The translations under genes and the position numbers were made by a program. The notes under the pieces are model-generated. The model had not been told where the DNA came from. It was given only the letters and a program-made list of their open reading frames with translations, and made no database searches. From positions 1,612,001-1,676,000 of the forward strand of contig NZ_JAUSXK010000001.1 in assembly GCF_030815955.1 (NCBI RefSeq): 64,000 nucleotides of DNA. Direction: 5' to 3'. The DNA is from Microbacterium murale. Lineage in GTDB: Bacteria; Actinomycetota; Actinomycetes; Actinomycetales; Microbacteriaceae. This document shows positions 44,621 through 52,305 of the stretch, one piece after another (within the stretch, counting starts at the first letter, position 1; the number at the start of each line of letters is the position of its first letter).

Positions 44621-44635
44621 GCAAGCCATCGCACG
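44621..44635 (-). repeat. Retron a1 inverted repeat
   Basis: CGTGCGATGGCTTGC on the minus strand pairs perfectly with 44467-44481. It would form the closing stem of the msr-msd transcript. The predicted transcription start falls at or next to its outer edge. Confidence 0.85.
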
Positions 44636-44640
44636 GCGCC

Positions 44641-44649
44641 ACGATAGCA
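44641..44649 (-). promoter_or_regulatory. Extended -10 promoter of the retron
   Basis: On the minus strand TGC-TATCGT (44649-44641) is an extended -10 box. Transcription would start near 44634, at the outer edge of a1. No good -35 box lies 16-18 bases upstream, which is tolerated by extended -10 promoters. Confidence 0.4.
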
Positions 44650-44701
44650 AGGAACACCGACAGCGGGTGGGGCAGTCAGCATCCGCTCCCGCCCAGGCGG
44701 T

Positions 44702-44707
44702 TAGCAT
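44702..44707 (+). promoter_or_regulatory. -10 box of the S4 protein gene, leaderless
   Basis: TAGCAT ends six bases before the ATG at 44714, so the message should begin at the start codon. No clear -35 box. It fires away from the divergent retron. Confidence 0.35.
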
Positions 44708-44713
44708 TCAGGA

Positions 44714-44941
44714 ATGACGAACGCTGATCAGATCGACGACGTGCCCATCGGGGGCGAGGTCATCCGCCTCGGACAGTTCCTCAAGTTCTCCGGCCTGCTC
44801 GACTCCGGCGGAAACGCCAAGGAGGTCATCATCGACGGCTACGTCTCCGTCAACGGCGAAGAGGAGCGCCGCCGCGGGCGGCAGCTGCACGACGGCGATC
44901 TCGTCACGTTCGAGGGACGGACGGTTCGCGTTCGGCCCTGA
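44714..44941 (+). CDS. S4 domain RNA-binding protein (YbcJ-like)
   Basis: 75 residues, an isolated S4 fold: IRLGQFLKFSGLLDSGGNAKEVI (in parts) and DGYVSVNGEEERRRGRQLHDGD, the alpha-L motif that binds structured RNA. YbcJ-type proteins bind rRNA or tRNA with unclear roles. It is transcribed divergently from the retron and appears leaderless. A functional link to the retron RNA is possible but not supported beyond proximity. Confidence 0.88.
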   Translation: MTNADQIDDVPIGGEVIRLGQFLKFSGLLDSGGNAKEVIIDGYVSVNGEEERRRGRQLHDGDLVTFEGRTVRVRP

Positions 44942-44950
44942 CGGGGGCTG

Positions 44951-45556
44951 TCAGGCCACCGGCTTGTGCCAGACCACCAGATAGCGCCACATCGCCAGTC
45001 GTGACCAGGTGGCGCCCGGCAGCACGGTGCGGGCGCTGCGGCGCACCTCGGCATATGTGTGCGGAGGCGGCCACACGATCGGCGCCGAATGCTCCCAGAT
45101 GCCGTGGCGGCGACTGTAGCCGTTCTGCTGCACGAGCCCGGCGAGGTCGTAGAGGAAGTCGATCGGCCCCGACGACCTCGCCAGCCCCACCACGGCCAGC
45201 ACCCCACCCGGGGCGGTGAGCTCAGCCAGGCGGAGGAGCGTCTTGTCGAGGTCCGGCAGATGATGAACGGTGGCCACTGAGGCGACCACATCGAACGACG
45301 CGGGCGGAAACGGATGACTCATCACGTCGCCCTGGATCCAGCGCACACCCGGATCCTCTGACCGTGCGGATTCCAGCACTGCGGCATCGATGTCGATTCC
45401 GGTCACGTCGGGCACACGCGCATGCAGGTCGGCGGCAAGCAGGCCGTTCCCTGTGCCGAAGTCGAGCGCTGTTCGCGCCCCTGCCGGCACCGCATCGAGG
45501 ATACGACGGTGATAGTGGATGTTGTTGTTCCACCGCACCGGCCGCGCATCCGTCAT
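44951..45556 (-). CDS. Class I SAM-dependent methyltransferase
   Basis: 201 residues. The SAM site is LDFGTGNGLLAADL, followed by GIDIDAAVLESA (acidic loop) and FDVVASVATVHHLPDL, the UbiE/Methyltransf_11 pattern. The C-terminal part (SARTVLPGATWSRLAMWRYL) is typical of small actinobacterial methyltransferases. Substrate unknown. It ends nine bases from the S4 gene, convergently. Confidence 0.88.
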   Translation of the reverse strand: MTDARPVRWNNNIHYHRRILDAVPAGARTALDFGTGNGLLAADLHARVPDVTGIDIDAAVLESARSEDPGVRWIQGDVMSHPFPPASFDVVASVATVHHLPDLDKTLLRLAELTAPGGVLAVVGLARSSGPIDFLYDLAGLVQQNGYSRRHGIWEHSAPIVWPPPHTYAEVRRSARTVLPGATWSRLAMWRYLVVWHKPVA

Positions 45557-45589
45557 CCGTCCACCCTTTCACCTGGTTGCGATTCGCGC

Positions 45590-45991
45590 TCACCGCCGGT
45601 TCCAGTGCCGCAGCTTTTCGGGGTTGCAGACGACCCACACGCTGGAGAGCTGACCCGACCGCGTGTCTGCCGTGACCGCTCCGACGACCGTTTCTTCACG
45701 AATGAGAGTGAACCCTGGAACGCTGTTGATCGATGCCATCGTGACAGACGTCTCCGGCGTCATCAGGACCACCAACGACGAAGCCACGGCAGCATGTCCT
45801 CCCACCGGCGTGGGCGCGGCCGGTACCAGCCCGCCACTGTCGATGGTCAGGATCACTTCCGGATGGAGCACGGCACGGATGGCGCCCTCGTCGGCGAAGA
45901 CCATGGCGCGAGCCAGTTCTTCCATCGTGGCGAGATCGGGTGCACCACGACGTCTCCGGCGTATCCACGCCGGGTACTGCCTCCGGATCAT
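45590..45991 (-). CDS. Free-standing SnoaL-like protein resembling an ECF41 sigma C-terminal domain
   Basis: 133 residues. After a very basic start (WIRRRRRG) comes a single SnoaL/NTF2-like fold. It has IDSGG, a counterpart of the DGGGK motif, and VWVVCNPEKLRHW, matching the NPDKL motif that ends ECF41 sigma factors. The preceding sigma gene already has its own C-terminal domain, so this is an additional copy, coupled to it by ATGA. It lacks sigma2/sigma4. It may modulate the sigma factor; a decayed second sigma gene is the alternative. Confidence 0.78.
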   Translation of the reverse strand: MIRRQYPAWIRRRRRGAPDLATMEELARAMVFADEGAIRAVLHPEVILTIDSGGLVPAAPTPVGGHAAVASSLVVLMTPETSVTMASINSVPGFTLIREETVVGAVTADTRSGQLSSVWVVCNPEKLRHWNRR

Positions 45992-46896
45992 GAGCCGACC
46001 GCGGCGAAATGCCGAAGCTTGGGCGGGCTCATCACCCAGAGGAGCTGAAGGATGCCGTCGCTCGAGGTCGTGACCGTCACCATCGTGGTGACCACTCCGT
46101 CCTCGATCAGCGTGGCTGCTGGCTGACCGTTCACCTGCACCCAGCCGATCGATTTTCCGGTCCAGAAATGGTGGGAGAACGCCGCGACGAACTTCGCCAC
46201 CCGGCCGCGCCCGATCACGGGGATCCTGGCTGCGAGCTTCACGCCGTTCCCATCGGTGTAGCTCACGACATCGGCGGCGAAGAGGCTTTCGAGCTCCTGG
46301 GCGTCGCCCTTCTGAGCTGCGATCAGGAACGCCTCCAGCAGCCGACGCTGGTCGGATGGTTCCACCGTCATGCGGCGAGTGGACTCCAGGTGCGAGCGCG
46401 CTCTGCTGACCAGTTGTCTGGCGCTGACGACAGTGGACGAGATCACCTCGGCGATACGCGGATACGGGTAATCGAAGGCCTCGCGGAGGATATAGGCGGC
46501 CCGCTCGGTCGGAGTGAGCTTCTCCAAGGTCAGCAGGATCGCGAACTGCAGCGCCTCGGCGCGCTCTGCTCCGAGGGCAGGGTCGTCGTCCGTGTTCACC
46601 GGCTCAGGGAGCCAGGGACCGATGTACGTCTCGCGCTGCGTGTGAGCGGACTGCAGGACATTGATCGAAAGCCTCGTCGCGATCGTCGCCAGGAAGGCCG
46701 CAGGCTCGAGAACTCCCGTCCGGTCGGTGTTCTGCCACCGGATCCACGTCTCCTGAACGATGTCCTCCGCATCGGCCACCGTACCCAGCATCCGGTAGGC
46801 GATTCCGAACAGGCGTCGTCGATGCGCGGCGAAGATCTCCACCGCGTCGTCGAGGTCCTCGGTTCGCATGTGAGCGTCGTTCGTCACCATCAGCAT
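45988..46896 (-). CDS. RNA polymerase ECF sigma factor, ECF41 (SigJ)-like
   Basis: 302 residues. Sigma2 (residues 20-85, FAAHRRRLFGIAYRMLGTVADAEDIVQETW in parts), sigma4 (about 115-170, LTPTERAAYILREAFDYPYPRIAEVI in parts) and a SnoaL-like C-terminal domain with DGNGVK and MSPPKLRHF, variants of the ECF41 DGGGK and NPDKL motifs. ECF41 factors have no classical anti-sigma; the C-terminal domain does that job. A TGTCACA-N16-GGTC promoter precedes it, so it is probably autoregulated. It diverges from two oxidoreductase genes with matching promoters. Confidence 0.92.
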   Translation of the reverse strand: MLMVTNDAHMRTEDLDDAVEIFAAHRRRLFGIAYRMLGTVADAEDIVQETWIRWQNTDRTGVLEPAAFLATIATRLSINVLQSAHTQRETYIGPWLPEPVNTDDDPALGAERAEALQFAILLTLEKLTPTERAAYILREAFDYPYPRIAEVISSTVVSARQLVSRARSHLESTRRMTVEPSDQRRLLEAFLIAAQKGDAQELESLFAADVVSYTDGNGVKLAARIPVIGRGRVAKFVAAFSHHFWTGKSIGWVQVNGQPAATLIEDGVVTTMVTVTTSSDGILQLLWVMSPPKLRHFAAVGS

Positions 46897-46947
46897 TCGT
46901 CTTTCCCTCTCTCATGATCCATCCGCATGGCTCCTCTCGGAAGCTCT

Positions 46948-46974
46948 GACCGTGCAGCGCGGTGTTCTGTGACA
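46948..46974 (-). promoter_or_regulatory. ECF41-type promoter of the sigma gene
   Basis: On the minus strand TGTCACA (46974-46968) is followed after exactly 16 bases by GGTC (46951-46948), matching the ECF41 consensus as I recall it (TGTCACA and CGTC). It implies autoregulation. Confidence 0.65.
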
Positions 46975-46988
46975 GATCAGCCAGGTTC

Positions 46989-47015
46989 CGTCACAGATGA
47001 GAGGGCTGTCCGGTC
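46989..47015 (+). promoter_or_regulatory. ECF41-type promoter of the first NmrA-like gene
   Basis: CGTCACA (46989-46995), 16 bases, GGTC (47012-47015, followed by TAT). The -35 element faces the sigma gene's own -35 element across a 14-base gap. Confidence 0.65.
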
Positions 47016-47065
47016 TATGGAGTGAGGACAGACGTCCGTGACCAAATGACATTCGAAGGAGCGAC

Positions 47066-47833
47066 ATGAGAATCACAGTCATCGGTGGAACCGGTCTGAT
47101 CGGCGCCAGGCTCGTTCGAACTCTGCAATCGGCCGGTCACGAGATCGTCGTCGCGGCGCGGGCGACGGGCGTCAACTCCTACACCGGCGAGGGCCTGGAG
47201 CAAGCTCTGTCCGGCGCAGAAGTCGTCGTCGACGTCTCCAACTCGTCGTATACCGACGAGGCGGCCGCCCGCGAGTTCTTCTACACCTCCACCATGAATC
47301 TGCTCAGCTACGGTGAGGCCGCCGGCGTGCGCCATCACGTCGCGCTGTCGGTGGTCGGCACCGATCGTCTCGCCCGCGCCGAAGGCGGGTACTTCATCGC
47401 CAAGGAGCAGCAGGAACGTCTCATCTCGGCGTCGCAGCGACCGTTCTCGCTCGTGCACGCGACGCAGTTCTTCGAATTCATCCGGAACATCACGGATCAT
47501 GCAGTGCGCAGCGGCGTCGTGCGGGTCGCCGACGTTCTCGTCCAGCCCATGGCCGCCGACGATGTCGCAGCAGCTGTCGCGCAGACGGCAGTCGGAGAGC
47601 CGATCTACGGCACGGTGGAGTTCGGCGGGCCGGAGGTCTTCAGTCTCAATGAGCTGGCCGTGCTCGATCTGCGGTACCGCCAGGACGAACGCGAGGTCGT
47701 CCCCGACCCGCTCGGCACCTACTTCGGAGCCCATCTGGCTCACCGTGATCTGCTGCCGGAGGCCACGGCCACGATCGCGTCGACCCGGTACCACGACTGG
47801 CGCATCCGGAACGCAGCCGCGTCGCGATCCTGA
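47066..47833 (+). CDS. NmrA-like NAD(P)-binding oxidoreductase/epimerase-type SDR
   Basis: 255 residues of the atypical extended SDR type. The cofactor loop is ITVIGGTGLIGARLV, followed by VVVDVSNSSYTD, HHVALSVVGTDRLA and the active Tyr-type segment YFIAKEQQERLI, then VHATQFFEF. No YxxxK in classical spacing except YFIAK. ECF41 sigma factors are typically linked to oxidoreductase or epimerase genes of this kind. AAGGAG precedes the ATG. Substrate unknown. Confidence 0.9.
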   Translation: MRITVIGGTGLIGARLVRTLQSAGHEIVVAARATGVNSYTGEGLEQALSGAEVVVDVSNSSYTDEAAAREFFYTSTMNLLSYGEAAGVRHHVALSVVGTDRLARAEGGYFIAKEQQERLISASQRPFSLVHATQFFEFIRNITDHAVRSGVVRVADVLVQPMAADDVAAAVAQTAVGEPIYGTVEFGGPEVFSLNELAVLDLRYRQDEREVVPDPLGTYFGAHLAHRDLLPEATATIASTRYHDWRIRNAAASRS

Positions 47834-47852
47834 TCCGAATAGTCGCAGGGTT

Positions 47853-47879
47853 CGTCACATCCGACGAGGAACTCCTGTC
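47853..47879 (+). promoter_or_regulatory. ECF41-type promoter of the second NmrA-like gene
   Basis: CGTCACA (47853-47859), 16 bases, TGTC (47876-47879, followed by TTA). Same spacing and orientation to its gene as the promoter at 46989. Confidence 0.62.
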
Positions 47880-47929
47880 TTAGCTCATGGATGCCACGAC
47901 GGCACTCCCCCAATCAGAAAGGCATGAAA

Positions 47930-48685
47930 ATGGCAAAGATCGTCGTCATCGGAGGCACCGGCCTCATCGGCTCGAAGGTCGTCGCGAAGCTGACCGAGCA
48001 CGGCCACGAGGCCGTCGCCGCTTCGCCCAACACGGGGGTCAACACCCTGACCGGAGAGGGCGTCGCCGAGGTCCTCACAGGGGCGAACGTGGTCGTCGAC
48101 GTGTCCAACTCGCCGTCGTTCGCACCCGATGATGTCCTGGAGTTCTTCACCACCTCCACCAGCAATCTGCTCAAGGCTGAGGCCGCTGCCGGCATCAACC
48201 ACCACGTCGCCCTCACGATCGTCGGCACGAACCGCCCGCAGAGCATCCCCTATTTCGCGGCGAAGGTCGCCCAGGAGAAGCTCATCCGCGAATCCGGCAT
48301 CGAGTACTCGCTCGTGCACGCCACGCAGTTCTTCGAGTTCATCGGGAGCATCGCCGACATCTCGACCGAGGGCGACACTGTTCGCCTTCCCGGGGCGCTC
48401 ATCCGGCCCATCGCCGCGGAAGACGTCGCCACTGCCGTGGCGCGTGCCGCGGCCGGCGCGCCGCTGGGCGATGTCGAGATCGCCGGACCCGAGGCGTTCG
48501 GCATGGACGAGTTCATCCGCCGAGGGCTGACGTTCCGCGGCGACTCCCGCACCGTCGTCCGCGACGACGATGCACCGTACTACGGCGCCAAAATCGAGGA
48601 ACGCACGCTCATCCCACTCGATGGCGCGCAGATCTTCGAGACGCGGCTCGACGAGTGGCTGCCGCTCAACCCGCCTCGCAAGTAA
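47930..48685 (+). CDS. NmrA-like NAD(P)-binding oxidoreductase/epimerase-type SDR
   Basis: 251 residues, a tandem paralogue of the preceding gene: IVVIGGTGLIGSKVV, NTGVNTLTGEGVAEVL, VVVDVSNSPSF, HHVALTIVGTNR, YFAAKVAQEKLI and HATQFFEFIGSIAD occur in the same order. ATG 47930 is seven bases after AGAAAGG; ATG 47924 is also possible. It has its own ECF41-type promoter, so the duplication has kept independent but common control. Confidence 0.9.
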   Translation: MAKIVVIGGTGLIGSKVVAKLTEHGHEAVAASPNTGVNTLTGEGVAEVLTGANVVVDVSNSPSFAPDDVLEFFTTSTSNLLKAEAAAGINHHVALTIVGTNRPQSIPYFAAKVAQEKLIRESGIEYSLVHATQFFEFIGSIADISTEGDTVRLPGALIRPIAAEDVATAVARAAAGAPLGDVEIAGPEAFGMDEFIRRGLTFRGDSRTVVRDDDAPYYGAKIEERTLIPLDGAQIFETRLDEWLPLNPPRK

Positions 48686-48709
48686 CGCACGTGTGACGAG
48701 TGGGCTGCG

Positions 48710-48742
48710 TGGTGGGTGCGCTGGGAGACAGCGCATCCACCA
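48710..48742. terminator. Bidirectional terminator hairpin
   Basis: TGGTGGGTGCGCTG (48710-48723) and CAGCGCATCCACCA (48729-48742) pair over 14 bp with one G-T and a 5-base loop. It lies between convergent genes and is the strongest hairpin in the window. Confidence 0.65.
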
Positions 48743-48746
48743 CAGC

Positions 48747-49829
48747 TCACCAGGGGTCTTCCACTCCCACGCCGAGCCATCCCGCCAGATCGGTGAGCTC
48801 GGCGCGGACCATGTCCTTCTCTTCGGGTTCGAAGGGCGTGAGTTCGTGCACGGCATTGATGCGCAGCATCCCGCGCTCGCGATCGACTTCGGCATCGAGG
48901 AGGCCTGCGAATCGATCGCCCAACAGGATCGGATGCGCGAAATACCCGTACTTGCGCTGGGGCTTGGGCTTGAACTGCTCCAGCACATATGTGAAGTCGA
49001 ACAGCTCGGTGAGCCTCGCGCGGTCGAACAGGAATCCGTCGTAGGGGTTGAGGAATGCCACCCGCCCGCCCGGATCATCATCAAGCACGGCGAGCGCAAC
49101 CGGATCGACGCGGAACTTCCACCGGCTGCCCTCGACCACCGCAGGTTGGCCGGTCTCCTTGCCCACTCCGTTCCAGTGCCGGTGCGGTTTCACGATTCCC
49201 GCGGCCTGCAGATGACGCTCTTCGAGCAGGCGGGCCGCTTCGTCATCGCCGTACTCCGGAAGATCCTTCGGGTACACCCGCTCGGCCAGATCCCACACGC
49301 GTTGGCGGCCCTCGCGTCGCGCGATCGCGACCTCGCCCTGCCGCATCAGGAACTCCAGCATGTGAACCGCCTGGTTCGGCCCGTACCAGCCATCGGGTGC
49401 GCGTCTGACCTGCGCGGTGTCCGGGATGTCGCCGGCCAGCAGCGGGCCCCTCGCACGTAGATGTGCGAGCACCTCGCCGCGGAACTGCTCGTTCGCCGCA
49501 AGCCACTCGCGGCTGCGGTCGTGCGTCGGCCACCGGCGCATGGCGGGCAGCATCAGGGGCAGCAGGCTCATCGGCCGGAACGCGCCATCGAACTCGAACA
49601 GCATCCGATCGTCCTCGACCGCTTTGCGCAGTTGAGATGTCTCGTATCCCCACCCGATGCGCGACCACAGCACAGTGTGCTCGCACGACGCGATCACGGC
49701 TGTCGGATCGATCTTGATCGCACCGAGTCGTTCGGCCACCTCGACGACGTCACCCGGCCGGTCGGCATCCAGTGCCTGCGCGCGCACCGCCAGCCGCCGC
49801 GCCTGCTCCCGCGTCAGCTGATGCGTCAC
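48747..49829 (-). CDS. Winged-helix DNA-binding protein, YcaQ/AlkZ-like (HTH_42)
   Basis: 360 residues of the HTH_42 family, which includes interstrand-crosslink DNA glycosylases. LTREQARRLAVRAQAL opens the protein, and VLWSRIGWGYETSQLRKA and EFDGAFRPMSLLPLMLP follow. In characterised members a Q-x-D or Q-x-Q motif is catalytic; the equivalent position here reads AIKIDPTAV, with Lys in place of the first Gln, so glycosylase activity is uncertain. Later segments (WKFRVDPVALAVLDDD, LLGDRFAGLLDAEVDRE) are normal. Probably a DNA-repair or binding protein. Confidence 0.84.
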   Translation of the reverse strand: MTHQLTREQARRLAVRAQALDADRPGDVVEVAERLGAIKIDPTAVIASCEHTVLWSRIGWGYETSQLRKAVEDDRMLFEFDGAFRPMSLLPLMLPAMRRWPTHDRSREWLAANEQFRGEVLAHLRARGPLLAGDIPDTAQVRRAPDGWYGPNQAVHMLEFLMRQGEVAIARREGRQRVWDLAERVYPKDLPEYGDDEAARLLEERHLQAAGIVKPHRHWNGVGKETGQPAVVEGSRWKFRVDPVALAVLDDDPGGRVAFLNPYDGFLFDRARLTELFDFTYVLEQFKPKPQRKYGYFAHPILLGDRFAGLLDAEVDRERGMLRINAVHELTPFEPEEKDMVRAELTDLAGWLGVGVEDPW

Positions 49830-49879
49830 GGCTCCACAGTAGCCACAGACGGTGATTTAGGCGTCGGCCTCGATCGCGA

Positions 49880-50692
49880 TCATCCCAACGCACCTACCGG
49901 CGACGCCTGATCCGTCACATGGCGCGGAGTCGCCATCACTCGTCGCCACGTGACGAGTATCACCGGAGGAATCACCATCACCGAGGTGCCCGCGATGAAC
50001 AGTGAGACGGCATCGGTCTCGAGGAAGCCCGGAATCGCGAAGTACGCGAAGATAACGCAGGTCGACACCACGAGCACGATCGCCCGCGGCCAGGTGGGAA
50101 GCAGGCCGCACGTGTCGAGGGCGTTCGGCAGCACGTGGCGATAGAAGTCGATGAGCGCCCACAGAACGAGGTACCCCACGATCACATAGAGCAGCCATGG
50201 GGACGCCCCCGTCGCCCAGATGAAGTGACGGAAATCCCCGTCGGCTGCGAAGGCCCGGATCGGGATGTAGCACCACAGGTTCCCGAGATTGACGACGATG
50301 AACCAGAACACGATCCACGCGGCGAACGGCCTCGCCTTGACCCACGCAGTCGTGGACAGTTTCCGGAAGATCAGGAACATGCCTCCATTCGCCAACACTG
50401 GTCCGGAAAGCGCGACGACGGCAACGGTGAAAGTCTTACCAGCGTCCAACGCACTGTGATAGTCGACGTTCTCGTTGATGTGCACGAGCAGCAGAATGTT
50501 GAGCAGGCTGTCCCCGCCCCAATCGATCAGCCACGGATTCTCTTTGATTCCGAGAGCCCAGGCCAGTATCGAGTGCGTGAACTCGTGCGGGAGCACGGCC
50601 AGATAGTGCGTGACGAGAAGCACCAGCGGAGTGCTGGCGAGCATAAGCCCTGCGCCGCGCGAAGTCCGCACTTGTGTCGTTTCGGTGGTCAT
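49880..50692 (-). CDS. Integral membrane protein with HExxH motif (M50-like)
   Basis: 270 residues with about seven hydrophobic segments. An HEFTH motif lies near residue 36-40 inside the first membrane region (AVLPHEFTHSILAWALG), as in site-2-protease-like M50 proteins, but the later NPDG-type motif is not evident, so catalysis is unproven. AAGGAAGGGG precedes the ATG. It is the last gene after the two penicillin-binding-type lipoproteins on the same strand, 41 bases away, and may act at the envelope. Confidence 0.75.
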   Translation of the reverse strand: MTTETTQVRTSRGAGLMLASTPLVLLVTHYLAVLPHEFTHSILAWALGIKENPWLIDWGGDSLLNILLLVHINENVDYHSALDAGKTFTVAVVALSGPVLANGGMFLIFRKLSTTAWVKARPFAAWIVFWFIVVNLGNLWCYIPIRAFAADGDFRHFIWATGASPWLLYVIVGYLVLWALIDFYRHVLPNALDTCGLLPTWPRAIVLVVSTCVIFAYFAIPGFLETDAVSLFIAGTSVMVIPPVILVTWRRVMATPRHVTDQASPVGALG

Positions 50693-50733
50693 CTCAACCC
50701 CTTCCTTGGTCGGCGGCCGTGCACACTGGACGC

Positions 50734-52305
50734 TCAGTAGTGCTGCTGGATACTCGCGGCGACCTCTCCCACGTCATCGTTCGCCTTGAACACCCCGTCG
50801 ATGTCGGAGGTGAATCCCTGGTTCATGATGATGATGAATGCCAGGTTGCGCCCGCTCTTGGTCTCCATGACGCCGCCCAGCGCCTTGGTGTTCAAGCGGA
50901 AGCGTCCGTTGAGTTCGTCGCCGCCCAGCAGCGTTCCGGTCTTGGCGAACACATGGCCGGCAGCAGGGCTTTCGGCCTGCACTTCCGCGAGCGAGCCGTC
51001 GACCCCGAGGATCGGCATGGTCGCCTTCCACGCCTCGGCGTCGGGGCGCTCGGCCATGATCGCCTGGATGGCGACGCCGTTCTGCGGAGTGACGAAGTTG
51101 CCGTTCAGGCCCGAACCGTCCACAAGGGACGCACCCTCGATGTCGAGCCCCGCCTCGGCCCAGATTCGGCCGACCTCACCCACGCCGGTGCTGCAGTCAT
51201 CCGCTCCGGCTTCAGCGGCCAGAAGGCAGACGTAGGTCTGAGCACCACGGTTGTAGCTGATCTTCATCACGTACTTCGCCTGCTCGGCGAGCGGCAGCGA
51301 CTCGAGTTCGGCCACCGATGGCAGCGCGTCCACAGCATCCTTGTCGGCGAGCGCAGCGGTCGAGTTCGCCGCGACCGGGTCACTGCTCACCGTCACACCA
51401 GCCCTGCCCAGGGCTTCGATGAAGGCGGTTCGAGCGAAGGTGGCCGGATCCTCGAGCGCGAATACCTTTAACACTGGCTCGCTGTCGGCGGCGATCGTGC
51501 CGCCGATCGAGATCTCTCCGCGCGTCGAGGATTCCGGGTCAGAGACCGACGCTTCCTCACCAGCGGCCACAGTCTCGATTTCGCCGACGACCCGCCATGG
51601 AGCGACGGCCGGCGTCATCTCCACCGTCGCCGGCTCGCCCGCCGTGCCGGGGGTGACCAGGACATCGATCAGGTTCTGGTTGACGACGATCGGCGTGATC
51701 GGTTCTCCGGCCAATTCGCCTTGGAAGAGGCGGTCGTCGACGATGACATCGCCGGTCACAGTGTCGATGCCCGACGCCTTGACCTGTGCAGCGAGGTCAT
51801 CGATGCCCGTCAGAGGATCTTCGGTCGTGAGGGTGGCGCCAGGCAACGGGTTGGCATCATTGTGGTCGAGATTCGTGTAGTCGACGGTGCCGTCCGGTTT
51901 TGTCCGGCCGCCCAGCGTGAAGTCGCCCTTGCCGACGAGTACGAGGTCGCCTTCCAACGTCGCCCCGACGATCTCGCCAGTGCGTTTCACTGGCGTCACG
52001 ATCTGGTGGTCAGGTCCCCAGTTCAGCCAGGCGGCACCGACACTGTAGGTCTTCACGAATGAAGCGGGCTCGGCCATCTTGTCACCGTCGAGGTCGATGA
52101 GCACCTCGCCCGTGTCGAGGTCGGAAACCGAGATCAACCAGCGCGCGTTGTCGTATTGCGGCTCGTTCATGACTTCGAGCGCCGCGTCCGGAAGACCGGT
52201 CTCATTCGCCTGGCCGGAAGTATCCGCCGTGCACGCTACCGCCGTCGCCGCGATGACGACGAGCGCGAGGGCTCCCGCCACGAGTCGGACTCCGTTGCCG
52301 TTCAT
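50734..52305 (-). CDS. D-alanyl-D-alanine carboxypeptidase, S13/PBP4-like lipoprotein
   Basis: 523 residues with an N-terminal lipobox (TAVACT). Active-site motifs are S82-FVK (EPASFVKTYS), SYN (KISYNRGAQ) and KTG (VFAKTGTLLGG). The long insertion between the first two motifs is typical of the S13 family. GEVLIDLDGDKMAEPASFVK (in parts) matches the DacB start. Predicted to trim or cleave peptidoglycan stem peptides outside the membrane. Coupled by ATGA to the serine hydrolase gene upstream. Confidence 0.9.
   Translation of the reverse strand: MNGNGVRLVAGALALVVIAATAVACTADTSGQANETGLPDAALEVMNEPQYDNARWLISVSDLDTGEVLIDLDGDKMAEPASFVKTYSVGAAWLNWGPDHQIVTPVKRTGEIVGATLEGDLVLVGKGDFTLGGRTKPDGTVDYTNLDHNDANPLPGATLTTEDPLTGIDDLAAQVKASGIDTVTGDVIVDDRLFQGELAGEPITPIVVNQNLIDVLVTPGTAGEPATVEMTPAVAPWRVVGEIETVAAGEEASVSDPESSTRGEISIGGTIAADSEPVLKVFALEDPATFARTAFIEALGRAGVTVSSDPVAANSTAALADKDAVDALPSVAELESLPLAEQAKYVMKISYNRGAQTYVCLLAAEAGADDCSTGVGEVGRIWAEAGLDIEGASLVDGSGLNGNFVTPQNGVAIQAIMAERPDAEAWKATMPILGVDGSLAEVQAESPAAGHVFAKTGTLLGGDELNGRFRLNTKALGGVMETKSGRNLAFIIIMNQGFTSDIDGVFKANDDVGEVAASIQQHY

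Larger units (their letters stand above)
44467..44635 (-). ncRNA. Retron msr-msd non-coding RNA (predicted)
   Basis: 169 bases bounded by a perfect 15-bp inverted repeat: CGTGCGATGGCTTGC (44635-44621, a1) and GCAAGCCATCGCACG (44481-44467, a2). Inside, on the minus strand, are a bulged hairpin GAG-GCGG/CCGC-C-CTC (44616-44585), a strong hairpin CCGGGG-TCA-CCCCGG (44583-44569), and a larger stem GGCAC/GTGCC (44568-44564/44508-44504) enclosing CGCC-GCA-GGCG (44543-44533) and CTGCGC-TTC-GCGCAG (44527-44513). Two small msr hairpins followed by a longer msd stem, with a2 just before the RT gene, is the retron plan. The branching G and cDNA ends cannot be fixed from sequence. Confidence 0.85.

Noticed and set aside
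44422..44682. 86-residue frame across the retron element, and short plus-strand frames at 44281 and 44451
   Set aside because: No domain, no ribosome site, and they cover a structured repeat-bounded region better explained as msr-msd.
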